This document shows positions 46,321 through 56,658 of a stretch of 64,000 nucleotides of DNA, piece by piece. Source of the stretch: Pycnopodia helianthoides. Its lineage: Eukaryota > Echinodermata > Asteroidea > Forcipulatida > Asteriidae. Position numbers and translations under genes: made by a program. Under the pieces are notes generated by a model. That model was not told where the DNA came from. It worked only from the letters and a program-made list of their open reading frames with translations, and ran no database searches. How positions within the stretch are numbered: position 1 is the first letter of the stretch; every line of letters starts with the position of its first letter. Where the stretch lies: assembly GCA_032158295.1 (NCBI GenBank), contig CM063249.1, positions 5,347,195 to 5,411,194 on the forward strand, read 5' to 3'.

Positions 46321-46639
46321 TTAAAGGTATTATACAGGATTGGTAGAGCTGACAAAATAGTCGCAGACAGTGGTCATGTTTTGTGTGATCAACTGATATA
46401 CATGAAATAACAAACCTTGACAAAATTTGGGATTGATCTGTCGTGTCAGGAGAAAATAGTGGAAAACCAGGCACAATTTTCAGCATTGTCCATAATTTTA
46501 GTTGTAACAACGAAAGTCAGCTGTGGCGTTTTCTTATATTTTTAGGTTTTCAGATGCTGTTTTTTGTATGACTATAAACTTGAGACTAAAACTAAACAAT
46601 GATTTTTTTGTCCTTACCAATCCTGTATAATACTTTTAA
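46321..46639. repeat. TTAA-flanked MITE, family P4
   Basis: Bounded by TTAA, with ends AGGTATTATACAGGATTGGT and ACCAATCCTGTATAATACTT. About 320 bp, non-coding. Confidence 0.75.
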
Positions 46640-47138
46640 AGTGAAGTTTAATTATATTTCCAACCTTCCCTTTCTCAACAGTAATTTCAGATACAGTAAT
46701 TCTTATCTTCCTATGTGGGAAATAATAATTTCGAGAAATGTCTCTTCAAATTAAAAAACAAAGTGACCAATTTACACTGCCTTTAGATGATGTTGAAAAC
46801 ATTGAATATTTTGACAGGTGCAGTACATGTACGTAAGCCTTCTATTTACTACATTTGAACATTATCTCAGATGTATTTACAAGTAATTTCAAGATGTAAG
46901 CAATTGATTTTAAGTTTTAAAAAATTAGTTTTAGGATGTTTTATGAAAGAAAAAATATGTGAAGGATTTTGTAATAAAATGTGTACATTGTAATGAATGT
47001 ATTCCTAGCATAAACAATTGCCTGGCATTTTGTTTTTATTCATAAACTTCATCAAAGAGATCATTTTTTTCAGTTTCGTCAGGGACATAATTTGAAGCAG
47101 CCTAGATTGTCATAAATTATCTTTACTTTCACAGCTCT

Positions 47139-47479
47139 TTAACGGTGGGGTCATAGATTGGTAAATACTCCAAAAATTAATCCCCATAAAAACTTAGTTG
47201 GTGAGAAGCACTGCAGTATGAAGCATTTTGAGAAAAGGATTCCCTTCAAAGTGATATGGTTTACCCCAAAACATTTGAATTCATGCACAAATTATTTCTC
47301 AGATTTTTGAGGGTTGGTGTCCGTTTGGGAATGCCGAGATGGGGTTGGTATCCGTTGTCACCTTGCTAAATGTGGATAGATTCGACGTTCTTGTGAAAAT
47401 ACAGACATTAGTAGACTGTTCAGCTGAAACTTTCACATGTGACTTATTGTACCTTCTATTTATAGGACCCTACCTTTAA
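47139..47479. repeat. MITE, GGGTCATAGAT family, copy 2
   Basis: Starts TTAACGGTGGGGTCATAGAT and ends TATAGGACCCTACCTTTAA. It shares AAAAACTTAGTTGGTGAGAA and GCACTGCAG with the copy at 23657. Confidence 0.65.
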
Positions 47480-48020
47480 ATTTGTTTTATTTATTTTGAT
47501 GAAATCAGGAAAATAAATGCTTGCAATACAAGTTCATCCGATTGGTCAAAGGTCAAAGCAAATAAATAACACAGTCCAACTTTTTTTTCTGAAAATACAT
47601 GTACACGATGTGTACACTGTTTATTGATTAGTCAATCACTAGGCGCATACATATTTTGGCAGCATTTGCCCCAATTTTTAGTATAAAATACTTAAAAACC
47701 ATGTATCAAAATTCCTTACTGCATAGATCTCTCTGGTTAAACCAGCTTTTCCTGAAATGGTCGTATAAAAAAAAAGATAGTTACAAGATGGATGCTTTAT
47801 AATATTAACCTTACAAGCTTAATTTGACGATTGATATGGGGCATGGTGGTACCCCTCCTCGCTCATTGTCTTCATTGTGTGCTTTGAATCTCAGGAATTT
47901 TTAGAGGGAGGGGGGGGGTACTTCTGTACAAAAGGAAAAATATTGTGTGGGAACATTGGGTGGGGGTGGGTTACCCTCTGCCCTCCCCCCCCCCCCCCCA
48001 TTTCGGGCATAGTATAATAT

Positions 48021-48178
48021 CAGGCCTGGAATTACAAGGAGGCCATGGCCTCCGTTGCCCTGGTCCTGGCCTTGGTGCCCCTTCAAAAGTTTCCCATAGA
48101 CTTTGAGATTTTCCAATAGAAGTGCCCTTTGCAAAATGAAAATGGCCTTGCCCTCTCAAAGATTAAATTCCAGGCCTG
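48021..48178 (-). repeat. MITE, CAGGCCTGGAATT family, copy 5
   Basis: Complete copy with CAGGCCTGGAATTAC and AATTCCAGGCCTG inverted ends, inverted relative to copies 1-4. Located just beyond the 3' end of RFC5. Confidence 0.8.
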
Positions 48179-48824
48179 AATATAATTTGAAAATAGGATT
48201 CTAAAACTGCGGCTTCTTGGCTGCAATTAAAACAAACAACAAGACCGAGACGCTCCAGCCATAGGCCACTAATAAAGCCATTAACTTTGACAAGGCCCAA
48301 GTTCTTTTAAACTTAAAACAGGATTCAAGAAAACTGATGAAAATGACAATTTTACAAAAGTTTCTAAATAACATCCATTTGCTTTGCTCTCCCTAAAAAC
48401 AAAATTTATTTATTGCTTTTTAAGGCTGGCTTACAAAGAGCTCAAATTCTCTGTACAAAATCTTTACGGAGCAATCATATTGAGTATTTACTGCATTCCA
48501 AGTGAGGCTCAAGTTTAGAACTGGTACATGCTACTACAATGTGGCAATGGTCTACTTGGCAAGTCTCAAGACAAATATACCTTATGCATTGATGTCTAAC
48601 AGTCGCCATCTTAGAGGTAAACCAATGATAAAACAATGGAATTTAGCAGATTTGTACATGTGGCGACTGGCGCACAGGATTGGCCAATGAGCAACCTCCT
48701 TTTGACTTTCATGCGAGGGCGCCCTATTCAAGTGGCGTCATGTGCAGAAGGTCTATAGCGGTGTCGCAAAAAATGTAACCTCAGGTCAGTCTTGAAGGAA
48801 TGTTTGATGACATCATGTAACCCA

Positions 48825-51800
48825 TCATGCCTCAGCTGTGACCATGTCTCTAGCGATTTGAAATGCAGAGAGTAGAGATCCTAGTTGGATTTTCTCACTG
48901 GTGCCTGCGGCCAGACGATGCCTATCAATAAAGAAAATGGAGCCAAGTATTAGGTTTAATATTCTCTTGAGGAAGAAGCATTGGTCCTAAGACTACTATA
49001 TGCCAACCTTGGTTCTTCTCAGAACCAACGTTTGGTGAACAGCAATTATTAGATTTGTAATAAACAAAAGTGCGTAAACTGAAAAATGCGTATAAATTTT
49101 TTTTTTTAATAAAATTTAAATCCACAAAACAATGTTTTTCTTAAAAAATGAATGTTTTGTTTGTTCTGTTATTTGCCAAACAGCTACTTTGAAGACCACT
49201 CTTGGTCAGTAAACTCTGTTTACCAGGAGCTCCAAAATGTGCAAAAGCAATTTTATGAAATCCATACAAAATAAGTAACCTTTTCGTCCTGAGCTGACGA
49301 TTTCTCACAAAAGAGATTTATTCACATGGTTGTAAACTTTAAACCTACTCAATTTTTATTAACTTCATGCAAAGCTTCAAATTTCAGTTGAGACATTGGT
49401 AATAACTATGCTTTGAAATCATTTTGTCGGCATGAATCTTAAATTTCTGTTTTGCTTACACTGAAAAATAACTACCTTGAAATTGTTGTACTGGGTCGAG
49501 TTGTTTGACACTGAAAAAATGTCACTTTCAGAAGCAGACAAACATAATAAAAACATAATACTACATTATAGACAACAACTTCGACTAGGACCCCGGAAAA
49601 ATCGTTTGAGTTATTCAATTGAACTAATCTCATGTTCTTAAAATCCAGCACAAGCATATGTACATATTAAACAGAAAGTGGCACCAAATCACAAAGCAGG
49701 TGCGTCCATAAGCAGTCCCTGCATTTCACCTTTGAACAAAGGTATTAATGCTAATCATTTAATAATTCTATCACCAATAGCTTATAGTGTCATTCCATAA
49801 CAGTATCCTTACTCTGTATCTGCCATTTTCTCGAGAAGATGAATTCTGACTTTCATCGGGAAATCAACTGTGGAAAAAATAGGGAAAAAAACAAGTCTTA
49901 CAGTTAAATTGATTTTAGCTTTTTGGAATGACTCTAGTGTTGAAACCATTACTACTTTTGAATTGTCATTTTTTAGAGCAGAGAGTCATTGCCGACAAAA
50001 AAGGTCTGAAACTTGGATCCAAGTTTTAGGATTGCCTGTTGAAATTACTGCATTTCCAGTTTTGAGTACCCAATGGAGTTATAGGCCCTTTTTGGCTCAG
50101 GCTAGCTTAAGCTAGGCTCCCTCAATTATTTTAACTTACGCATGCTTTGCGGTCAGGGTTTCAGACAAGAAAACTGGGCCTGAAGCCCAATCCGGAGCCA
50201 TAGACTAGCTTCTGGGAACAGTATCCACGGTGCTCCGTCTTACAAAAATGAAACTGCAGTCTTGTAATGTTGGTTTATAGACCCCTTTGGAGTATCATCA
50301 TTCACTACTGATGCGATTTTTCTTCTACTCACTTCTGTGCACATAAATATGGACCTCAGTCAGTATATCTTGAAGTGCTAAACCTTTCAATGTCTTTAGT
50401 TTCATGATGTCTGTTCATCAAAAAATGTAAGGAAGAATCAAGTTCCTGCAGGTAAACAGACCAGGCCTAGAATTACATGGAGGCCACAGCCTCTGTTGCC
50501 CCCTTGTCTTGGCCTTGGTGCCCCTTCAAAAATTGCCCATAGACTTTAAGATTTTCTAATGAGAGTGCCCTTTGCAAAATAAAAATGGCCTTGCCCTCTC
50601 AAAGATGAAATTCCACGCCTGCAGACCACAAGAAACCTAGATAAAGATTTGAGCCAACAAGGGTCTGTGTTCTAAAAACAGATGTTTAACTTCTCCATCA
50701 GTAGTTGAAATACAGAAATGACCAATATGGAACGGAATGGAGTGAGACCTAGGATCAGAGCGTCAGAACCAAACACCCAATGTAATTGATTGATTAATTC
50801 ATTAATCGATTTATTGATCAATTGATTGATCGGGCGATTGGGTTGGCGTAGTGGTTGTCTTTCCTCGCCTTCCACCTCTAGGACCCCGGTTCAAATCCAG
50901 CTGGGGGCACTATGTGGATTGGGTTTTCAGTCCCTACCTGATTGCGTGGGTTTTTTCCTGGAATAATTCTCCAGGGTTTTCCTCCCACATCTAAAACTTA
51001 AACTTTCTTCCTTGTTTTCTCTCCATGGGGTTCTTGGCTAGTGTAGTGATTAAGTTCGCTTTTCTGAGAGTCCCTGGCTTGACAACCAGAATTAATAAAT
51101 GAAATAAAATTTATTGAATCAATCCAAAGGATACTATTATATGCAGTTGTGTAGTCTTTGTTCAACATCCAGTTTACGATGCTCTCAATGTCCGACCTCA
51201 GTGGGTGCCCTGTACACTGGTAAACGTTCTCTTCATTGACAACATCATATGCCATGGATGTACTCTGATGTAAAATATAAGAAGAAAGGCTCGATAAGCT
51301 TTAAATTATATTATGAGTGAGTACATTAACCCATGAAAACGTCGTAAGCATCAAATAACATAAATGATTTACAAGGATCCTTCCTCACTCTAACAAAATC
51401 TAACATTTGGTAACTCAACATGCTTTTAACTGTTGGACTCTGATTATGGTGGTATGCCTGATCCCATGTAAAGCATATCAGAGTTTAACAAGTTAGACAG
51501 AGATGCCCCCCCCCCCTCCCCATGAGTTGTGTGCGCAGGGAATGTGAAGAAGTTTGGGGTTGGATGATCGGAGTTGTCTAAACTATTAAATTTGATTTTT
51601 AGCAGCAATTGTCGGATCAATGTTACCTGTAGTATGTTGATGGAACGACGCATATCTCCATTAGACAATCTAACCAGTGCATTCAGTCCATCCTCGGTCA
51701 CATCCACTCTGAAAAAAAATATGGAAAATCAATCATTATTGTTGACAGCTTTTCAACATTACACTTATACTTTGTTTGTTTGGTAGAGGGGACCGTTTCT

Positions 51801-54800
51801 CATAGCTCAAGCCTTAGCCGGTCTTGAACTTTGAAGGGGCAGCCTTAGCTGGTCTTGAATATTGAAGGGGCAACCATAGCTGGTCTTAAACTTTGAAGGG
51901 GCAGCCTAAGCTGGTTTTAAACTTTGAAGGGGCAACCTTAGCTGGCTGGTCTTGAACTTTGAAGGGGCAACCATAGCTTGTCTTAAACTTTGAAGGGGCA
52001 GCCTAAGCTGGTCTTAAACTTTGAAGGGGCAACCTTAGCTGGCTGGTCTTGAACTTTGAAGGGGCAGCCTTAGCTGGCTGGTCTTGAACTGTGAAGAGTC
52101 AGCCTCCCCTGTAAAGGTTACTTCTAGGAAATATCCTACTTTCTATTAAGAAGGATTTGAAACTTTGCTGGGTAGAAATACCATATAGAAGGTTTTGCGG
52201 TAACACCTTGTACATTAATCTCTCTTATCCAGCAGCAGTGGTCTTCCACATTAAGTTTTATTATTGGTCATAGACAGACGGCGCTTTACAAGTTTCTATC
52301 ATTATGTTATAATTATGATAAAGATTTCTGAATCTCCAACATTTCTTACTTCTCCTCCTCAATAACATGTTGTATCCTGGGCACCATCTGCTTCATGTTC
52401 AGGGGTCCGAAGCGAAACCTTGTACATCGAGACTGAAGAGCAGGGATGATCTTGGACAGATAGTTGCAGATTAAGCAAAACCGAGTGTTCTCTGTGAATT
52501 TCTCAATCACTACGACGGAAAGGACATAAAAAGTAATTTTATTTGTGGATCCCCAAAAAATATGGTGTAAGACCAGGCCTGGAATTACAAGGAGGCCACG
52601 GAGGCCATGGCCTCTGTTGCCCCTGGTCTTGGCCTTGGTGCCCTTTCAAAAGTTTCCCATAGACTTTAAGATTTTCCGATGGAAGTGCCCCTTTTCAAAA
52701 TGAGAATGGCCTTGCCGTCTCAAAGATGAAATTCCAGGCATGTAAGACTGGATCTGAAAACAGGGCATTCAAGTTTGCTAAACAACCAAATTTTGCCACT
52801 TTCAACAGTTTTTTAAGTTTAGTTGTGATTTCTTGTTCTCAATATAGAAACTAAGTGTTATAAACAGAGCCTAGACACCCATCTGGCTATAAATATGTTG
52901 TGTAGGAAGAAACTGCTCAGTGACAACCAGGGCGTGAGTGATGTTGAGTTTAATCAAGCATTAACCTTTGAACTTGAAAGGGCGGGTAGTCTTTTGGTTG
53001 TGGGATAACGCTAAGAGGAGATTTTAACATTTAAAGACTTGGTATACAGATAGCCTTCCATGCTTGTGTCATAATGGATTTGGTTGCAGCACTGGAAATA
53101 TACAGAGGCTGTTGACAGAGGCTCTTGCTTCTATTGCCCTGCTCTTGGCCTTGTTGCCCATTCAAATATTTACCATATAGACTTAAAGATCTCCCCCCAA
53201 AAATTCCCTTTGTCAAATAAAATAGACTTGCCCTCAGAAAAGACGACATTTCCGGGGATCAATTTTACAAAGAGCTTAGATTGATCTAAAGTGTGAATCC
53301 ATTTTAACTGCTATAGCAATATGTGATGTCACAAAACTTCACTATGGTGGTAATACTGACAACTCATCTTAACCCTTACAGTGCCAGCCTTGTTTTAAAA
53401 ATTCTGTATCCACAGGCCGGCCATTTAAAAAAAAAAATAAATAAAAAAATTATATCGAGTAGTAGAACGTAAGGGAACGTTGGCGGCCTGTGAATGGAGA
53501 TTCAGTGTGACGTTTCAGAACGTTGGTGGCGCTCGAAGGGTTCCGTGCCGGTCGTGTTTTAGCCGTTCTTTATCCAGAGGGCATTTATATATTTTTTTGG
53601 TCGAGTAGTAGAACGTATGGGAACGTTGGCGGCCTGTGGATGGATACTTTGTTTGACGTTTCAGAAACGTTGGCGGCACTGGAAGGGTTAAGATGAATCT
53701 TTAGGCTTTGTGGAATCGAGCCCAGGCCTGTGGTTGTATGGTACTTGAGGAATACACCAAAACCTGTATGTCCAGATACAGTCACACTCAAACATTTCTC
53801 GTACCTCTTCTGAGTGCATTCTGAGCATCGTTTGTCATAGCGTCTGCCTCATCAAGGATGACCAACTTGAATCCACTCTTGAAGATTGTTCTTGTGCTGG
53901 CAAAGCTGAGGATTGGACCTCTAACGATACCGATACCTCTGTCATCTGATGCATTCAGCTGGAAAATGTACAAATATACAACTTTATAATTCAAGAAGAT
54001 GGTACAGTTCCATACACACTACAAACAAAACACAATGAAACAAGTGCAATGCTAGACTCAATGACACTAGACTTGTACACAAATCACTTATGTTATGTGT
54101 CTGATTAAAGTCTAGCATTTTTAGTTTTGGTTTTTTTTATTGGTGGGGGTGGGGAGATTCAACATGACTGGGAACAGCAAACGGTTTCCCTTGTAAAGTC
54201 CAGGCCAGGATTTTCAACTTTGAGAGGGCAAAGTCAATTTCATTTCGCAAAGGGCGCTTTCCATTGGAAAATCTTAAAGTCTGTGGGAAACTTTTGAAGG
54301 GGCATCAAGGCCAAAACCAGGGGCAACGAAGGCCAGTACCTTCGCGGCCTCTGTATAAGTTCCAGGCCTTGATAGTATACCAAAATGCTGCACAAAATGT
54401 ATCAGCTGCGACTCAAAAAATCATCATTTACTGCTCAGACTTATTCAGTGTGAACAACCAAACTTTCCGTCCAATTTTTTTGCTATGCAAAATTGCTGGA
54501 CGACGTCATTCCCTGTGGCAAGGTGCTGAATACCAGAGGTTTCTTTCAGCTGCACAGAATTCCAACAGTAACCAGAAAACTGGGTCCCTGATTATACCTC
54601 TAAGACCATGGAGTTAAACTCCTTGGGTGTGTAGAGCTGCTTGGCACATGCAAGAATGGTCGACGTCTTCCCAGTACCGGGAGGTCCATAGAAGAGGAGG
54701 TGAGGAAGTCGATCTTCATTCATAAACTTCCGAACTGTTGAGGTCAGAAAACAACAAAACAGGACGTTCATGAAACTTCTATTTTTTTAAGAAACTAGTT

Positions 54801-56143
54801 CAGTGACTAGCCAGTAGGACCAGTGTACTTCTTATTTCACTGGTCCGTCAGCTCTTGCACAAGTTTGTCCATAACTCATAATAAATTAAGATTGTTTTCA
54901 ATACTGAACTAGCCAGCCTGACTACTTGTAGTGAATAGGTCCTCAGGTGTTTTAACTGGCACTTGGCCAGCGGACTGTACTGTTAAGCGTCAGGGAGAAC
55001 ACTGCACTCCATAGTAACTTTTCCTCCCGAATTCTTCCGTTACACTCACGTGTACGTGTACTCTGTCGGCATACCCATTTGAGAAAGACTCTGCAAGGGT
55101 CCACATGTGAGGCCATTACCACTTTTTGCAGAATTTATTTTATAACAAATGTACTTTAATGCTTGAATGATTTCATACTCACTTGTTGAGATGATTTCTT
55201 GATGGGAGATAAGATCATCCAACTTATTTGGCCTGTACTTCTCCACCCTGTGACAAGGAACACAAATCAAATAATTGCAAATTTGTTTTTCAACTTGAGT
55301 AAAAGATTGTCCATAATTGTGCATGTTACAGAAGTTGGACAAAATGGACAACACCACAGCGATTGGGCACCCTGTTCCATGTTGACACATATTTGGTGTC
55401 AAGTTGAATTCAAGGTTCCGGCATCGTTGTTTGGCATCTATGTCATAAATAACTGAAAATATTTCATCTCTTTCCACTTGACTGCTTTTTTTACACCAGT
55501 ATACCTATTGATGTGTGTTGTGTTGTCATTTAGCCTGGAGAAAGACTCTGCTGGGGTCAAAACGTCAGGCCACTAACTTACTTTTGCATTTATACCGTAG
55601 GTTTGTTGGTTGGTATGTAGTTTGCAACAACTAATTCTATTTTCTCAAAATGAAAATATGAACGAAAAATGAACATATCCTTAGTTTTTATTAATAATTA
55701 TTCTCCTCAGAAAAGACACAAAAAATGAAGATTTTAAACACTTGGGTTGCACACTTATTTAGTAGCCCACAGGCAGAGTATTAGTTGATAAGTAGTGTTT
55801 TAGTAATAATATGCGCTATGTATTTCCTTCCTCCATGACTAAACTAAGATCAGCTCACGCACACAAGAGGGCGTAAATTCATACACTGGCACACACACAC
55901 AGACAGCTGGCTCCATTTACCACACACAAACACATTGAATGCATGAATGGTGTATCACTGACAAATGCACAACATTTTCTTCTTAAAAACTTACTTGGAG
56001 CTCCTCAAATTTTCCAGCAAACCACACAACCATTTCGTTAGAGAAAGGCTGTAGTTAGCATTTATGAAAGCAAAACGAAAATTGTACGAAAATTGTCCTT
56101 ACCAAGGGAGATTTGCCGGCGTTTTAGCTCCCGTTATGGCCAT
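48825..56143 (-). CDS. rfc5: Replication factor C subunit 5 (clamp loader AAA+ ATPase)
   Basis: Small subunit of the RFC complex, which loads PCNA onto primed DNA; RFC5 also serves in alternative loaders. Ten coding exons in transcript order: 56103-56143, 55183-55247, 54598-54734, 53805-53958, 52350-52509, 51627-51708, 51135-51264, 50333-50410, 49813-49867, 48825-48921. Phases agree and give 332 aa (human 340). Motifs: PWVEKYRP near the N-terminus, Walker A GPPGTGKT (52-59), LNASDDRGI, Walker B with DEAD (117-120), the RFC signature [10 protein letters not shown] (SRC at 159-161), SNGDMRR (sensor 2), and the C-terminal collar [13 protein letters not shown] then [15 protein letters not shown]. 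Start ATG at 56143 lies 14 bp from an E2F-type site. Head to head with KSR. Confidence 0.97.
50462..50621 (-). repeat. MITE, CAGGCCTGGAATT family, copy 6
   Basis: CAGGCCTAGAATTAC to AATTCCACGCCTG with the standard body. RFC5 intron 7, 50 bp from exon 8. Confidence 0.8.
50822..51000 (+). repeat. tRNA-derived SINE (family D)
   Basis: An A-box-like GTTGGCGTAGTGGTTGTC and B-box-like CCGGTTCAAATCCAG are followed by the body TATGTGGATTGGGTTTTCAG and TTTTCCTCCCACATCTAAAA. Preceded by a GATTGATTAATTCATTAATC-type simple repeat. RFC5 intron 7. Confidence 0.65.
51790..52110. repeat. Minisatellite, about 34-40 bp unit
   Basis: Eight to nine variable units built on CTTGAACTTTGAAGGGGCA and ACCTTAGCTGG, some with an extra CTGG. 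RFC5 intron 5. Units vary in length by 4-5 bp. Confidence 0.85.
52574..52742 (-). repeat. MITE, CAGGCCTGGAATT family, copy 7
   Basis: CAGGCCTGGAATTACAAGGA to GAAATTCCAGGCATG. It has an extra GGCCACGGA duplication near the left end. RFC5 intron 4. Confidence 0.8.
53096..53262 (-). repeat. MITE, CAGGCCTGGAATT family, copy 8 (diverged)
   Basis: Body recognisable from GCTCTTGGCCTTGTTGCCC, ATAGACTTAAAGAT and GACTTGCCCTCAGAAAAG. Ends are degraded, and a second element (GGGGATCAATTTTACAAAG, inverse near 53700) begins at its right edge. RFC5 intron 4. Confidence 0.6.
54201..54370 (+). repeat. MITE, CAGGCCTGGAATT family, copy 9
   Basis: CAGGCCAGGATTTTCAAC to AAGTTCCAGGCCTTG with the standard body. 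RFC5 intron 3. Confidence 0.75.
55535..55650 (+). repeat. Dispersed repeat with AAACGTCAGGCCACTAAC
   Basis: GAAAGACTCTGCTGGGGTCA then AAACGTCAGGCCACTAAC and GTTTGCAACAACTAATTCT. Inverse copy at 29660-29775; diverged copy at 55060-55160. RFC5 intron 1. Confidence 0.55.
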
Positions 56144-56156
56144 GTTGACTTTTTTG

Positions 56157-56168
56157 TTTGGCGCGAAT
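56157..56168 (-). promoter_or_regulatory. E2F-type site upstream of RFC5
   Basis: Read towards RFC5 the sequence is ATTCGCGCCAAA, one base from the classical TTTCGCGCCAAA, 14 bp before the start codon. E2F control of replication genes including RFC subunits is well known in animals, so S-phase regulation is expected. Confidence 0.65.
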
Positions 56169-56190
56169 GAGTTCAGAAGGTGCCGACTTA

Positions 56191-56198
56191 TGACGTCA
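56191..56198. promoter_or_regulatory. CRE-like TGACGTCA palindrome
   Basis: Perfect CREB/ATF consensus 48 bp upstream of the RFC5 start codon, with a CACGTG E-box at 56205-56210. The same octamer also occurs within some repeats in the window, so the match alone is modest evidence. Confidence 0.4.
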
Positions 56199-56658
56199 GC
56201 ACTTCACGTGATTGATAGGCTAGGTACGTGCACTTTGTGTCGTGTGTACGAAGTACCTGTGTCGAGCCAACTACTATTGATGTAGGGTAGGGGGACTATT
56301 TTTAGTTTTATTAAAATGTCTTTTTTCGGATTCCTTAAATGTAATGGCAAAAAAATATAGAACAATCTAATATTTTAATTAGCTATAAATGGAAGACTAA
56401 ATATATAAAATTGGTACAAACGACGTCATTTAAAAAATATTAGCTTATACTGTACTACATATTATCCCCTCAATGTGAGTCATTTGGGTTAATATTACCT
56501 ATTTGAAAATGGTATAGCTAGTTCCCATAAAAATATGTCTGCTTGATGTTGTCACAGTGCGACACCCAGAAATGTCCCGTCATTTTCATAGATTTTTCCC
56601 AGATCTGAAGGTGGATCCGTGAGTTAGATTTCTTCCCCAGATCGGTTCAGTAACGGTC

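Larger units (their letters stand above)
41649..48824. other. PPM1D-RFC5 convergent intergenic region
   Basis: No coding exon is recognised between the two stop codons. It must hold both 3' UTRs. An AATAAA at 46973-46978 followed by a GT-rich run is one candidate end for a long PPM1D 3' UTR, and AATAAATAAA on the minus strand near 48405-48414 is a candidate for RFC5. The rest is repeats: elements at 41671, 43446, 43855, 44879, 46321, 47139, 48021 and 48560, plus poly-C and poly-G runs near 47910 and 47985. Confidence 0.5.
56144..56658. promoter_or_regulatory. Bidirectional promoter region, RFC5 / KSR
   Basis: Only 515 bp lie between the divergent start codons of RFC5 (56143, minus) and KSR (56659, plus). 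The RFC5-proximal half is rich in recognisable sites (E2F at 56157, TGACGTCA at 56191, E-box CACGTG at 56205); the middle is AT-rich. Whether both genes use one open-chromatin region is inference. Confidence 0.65.
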
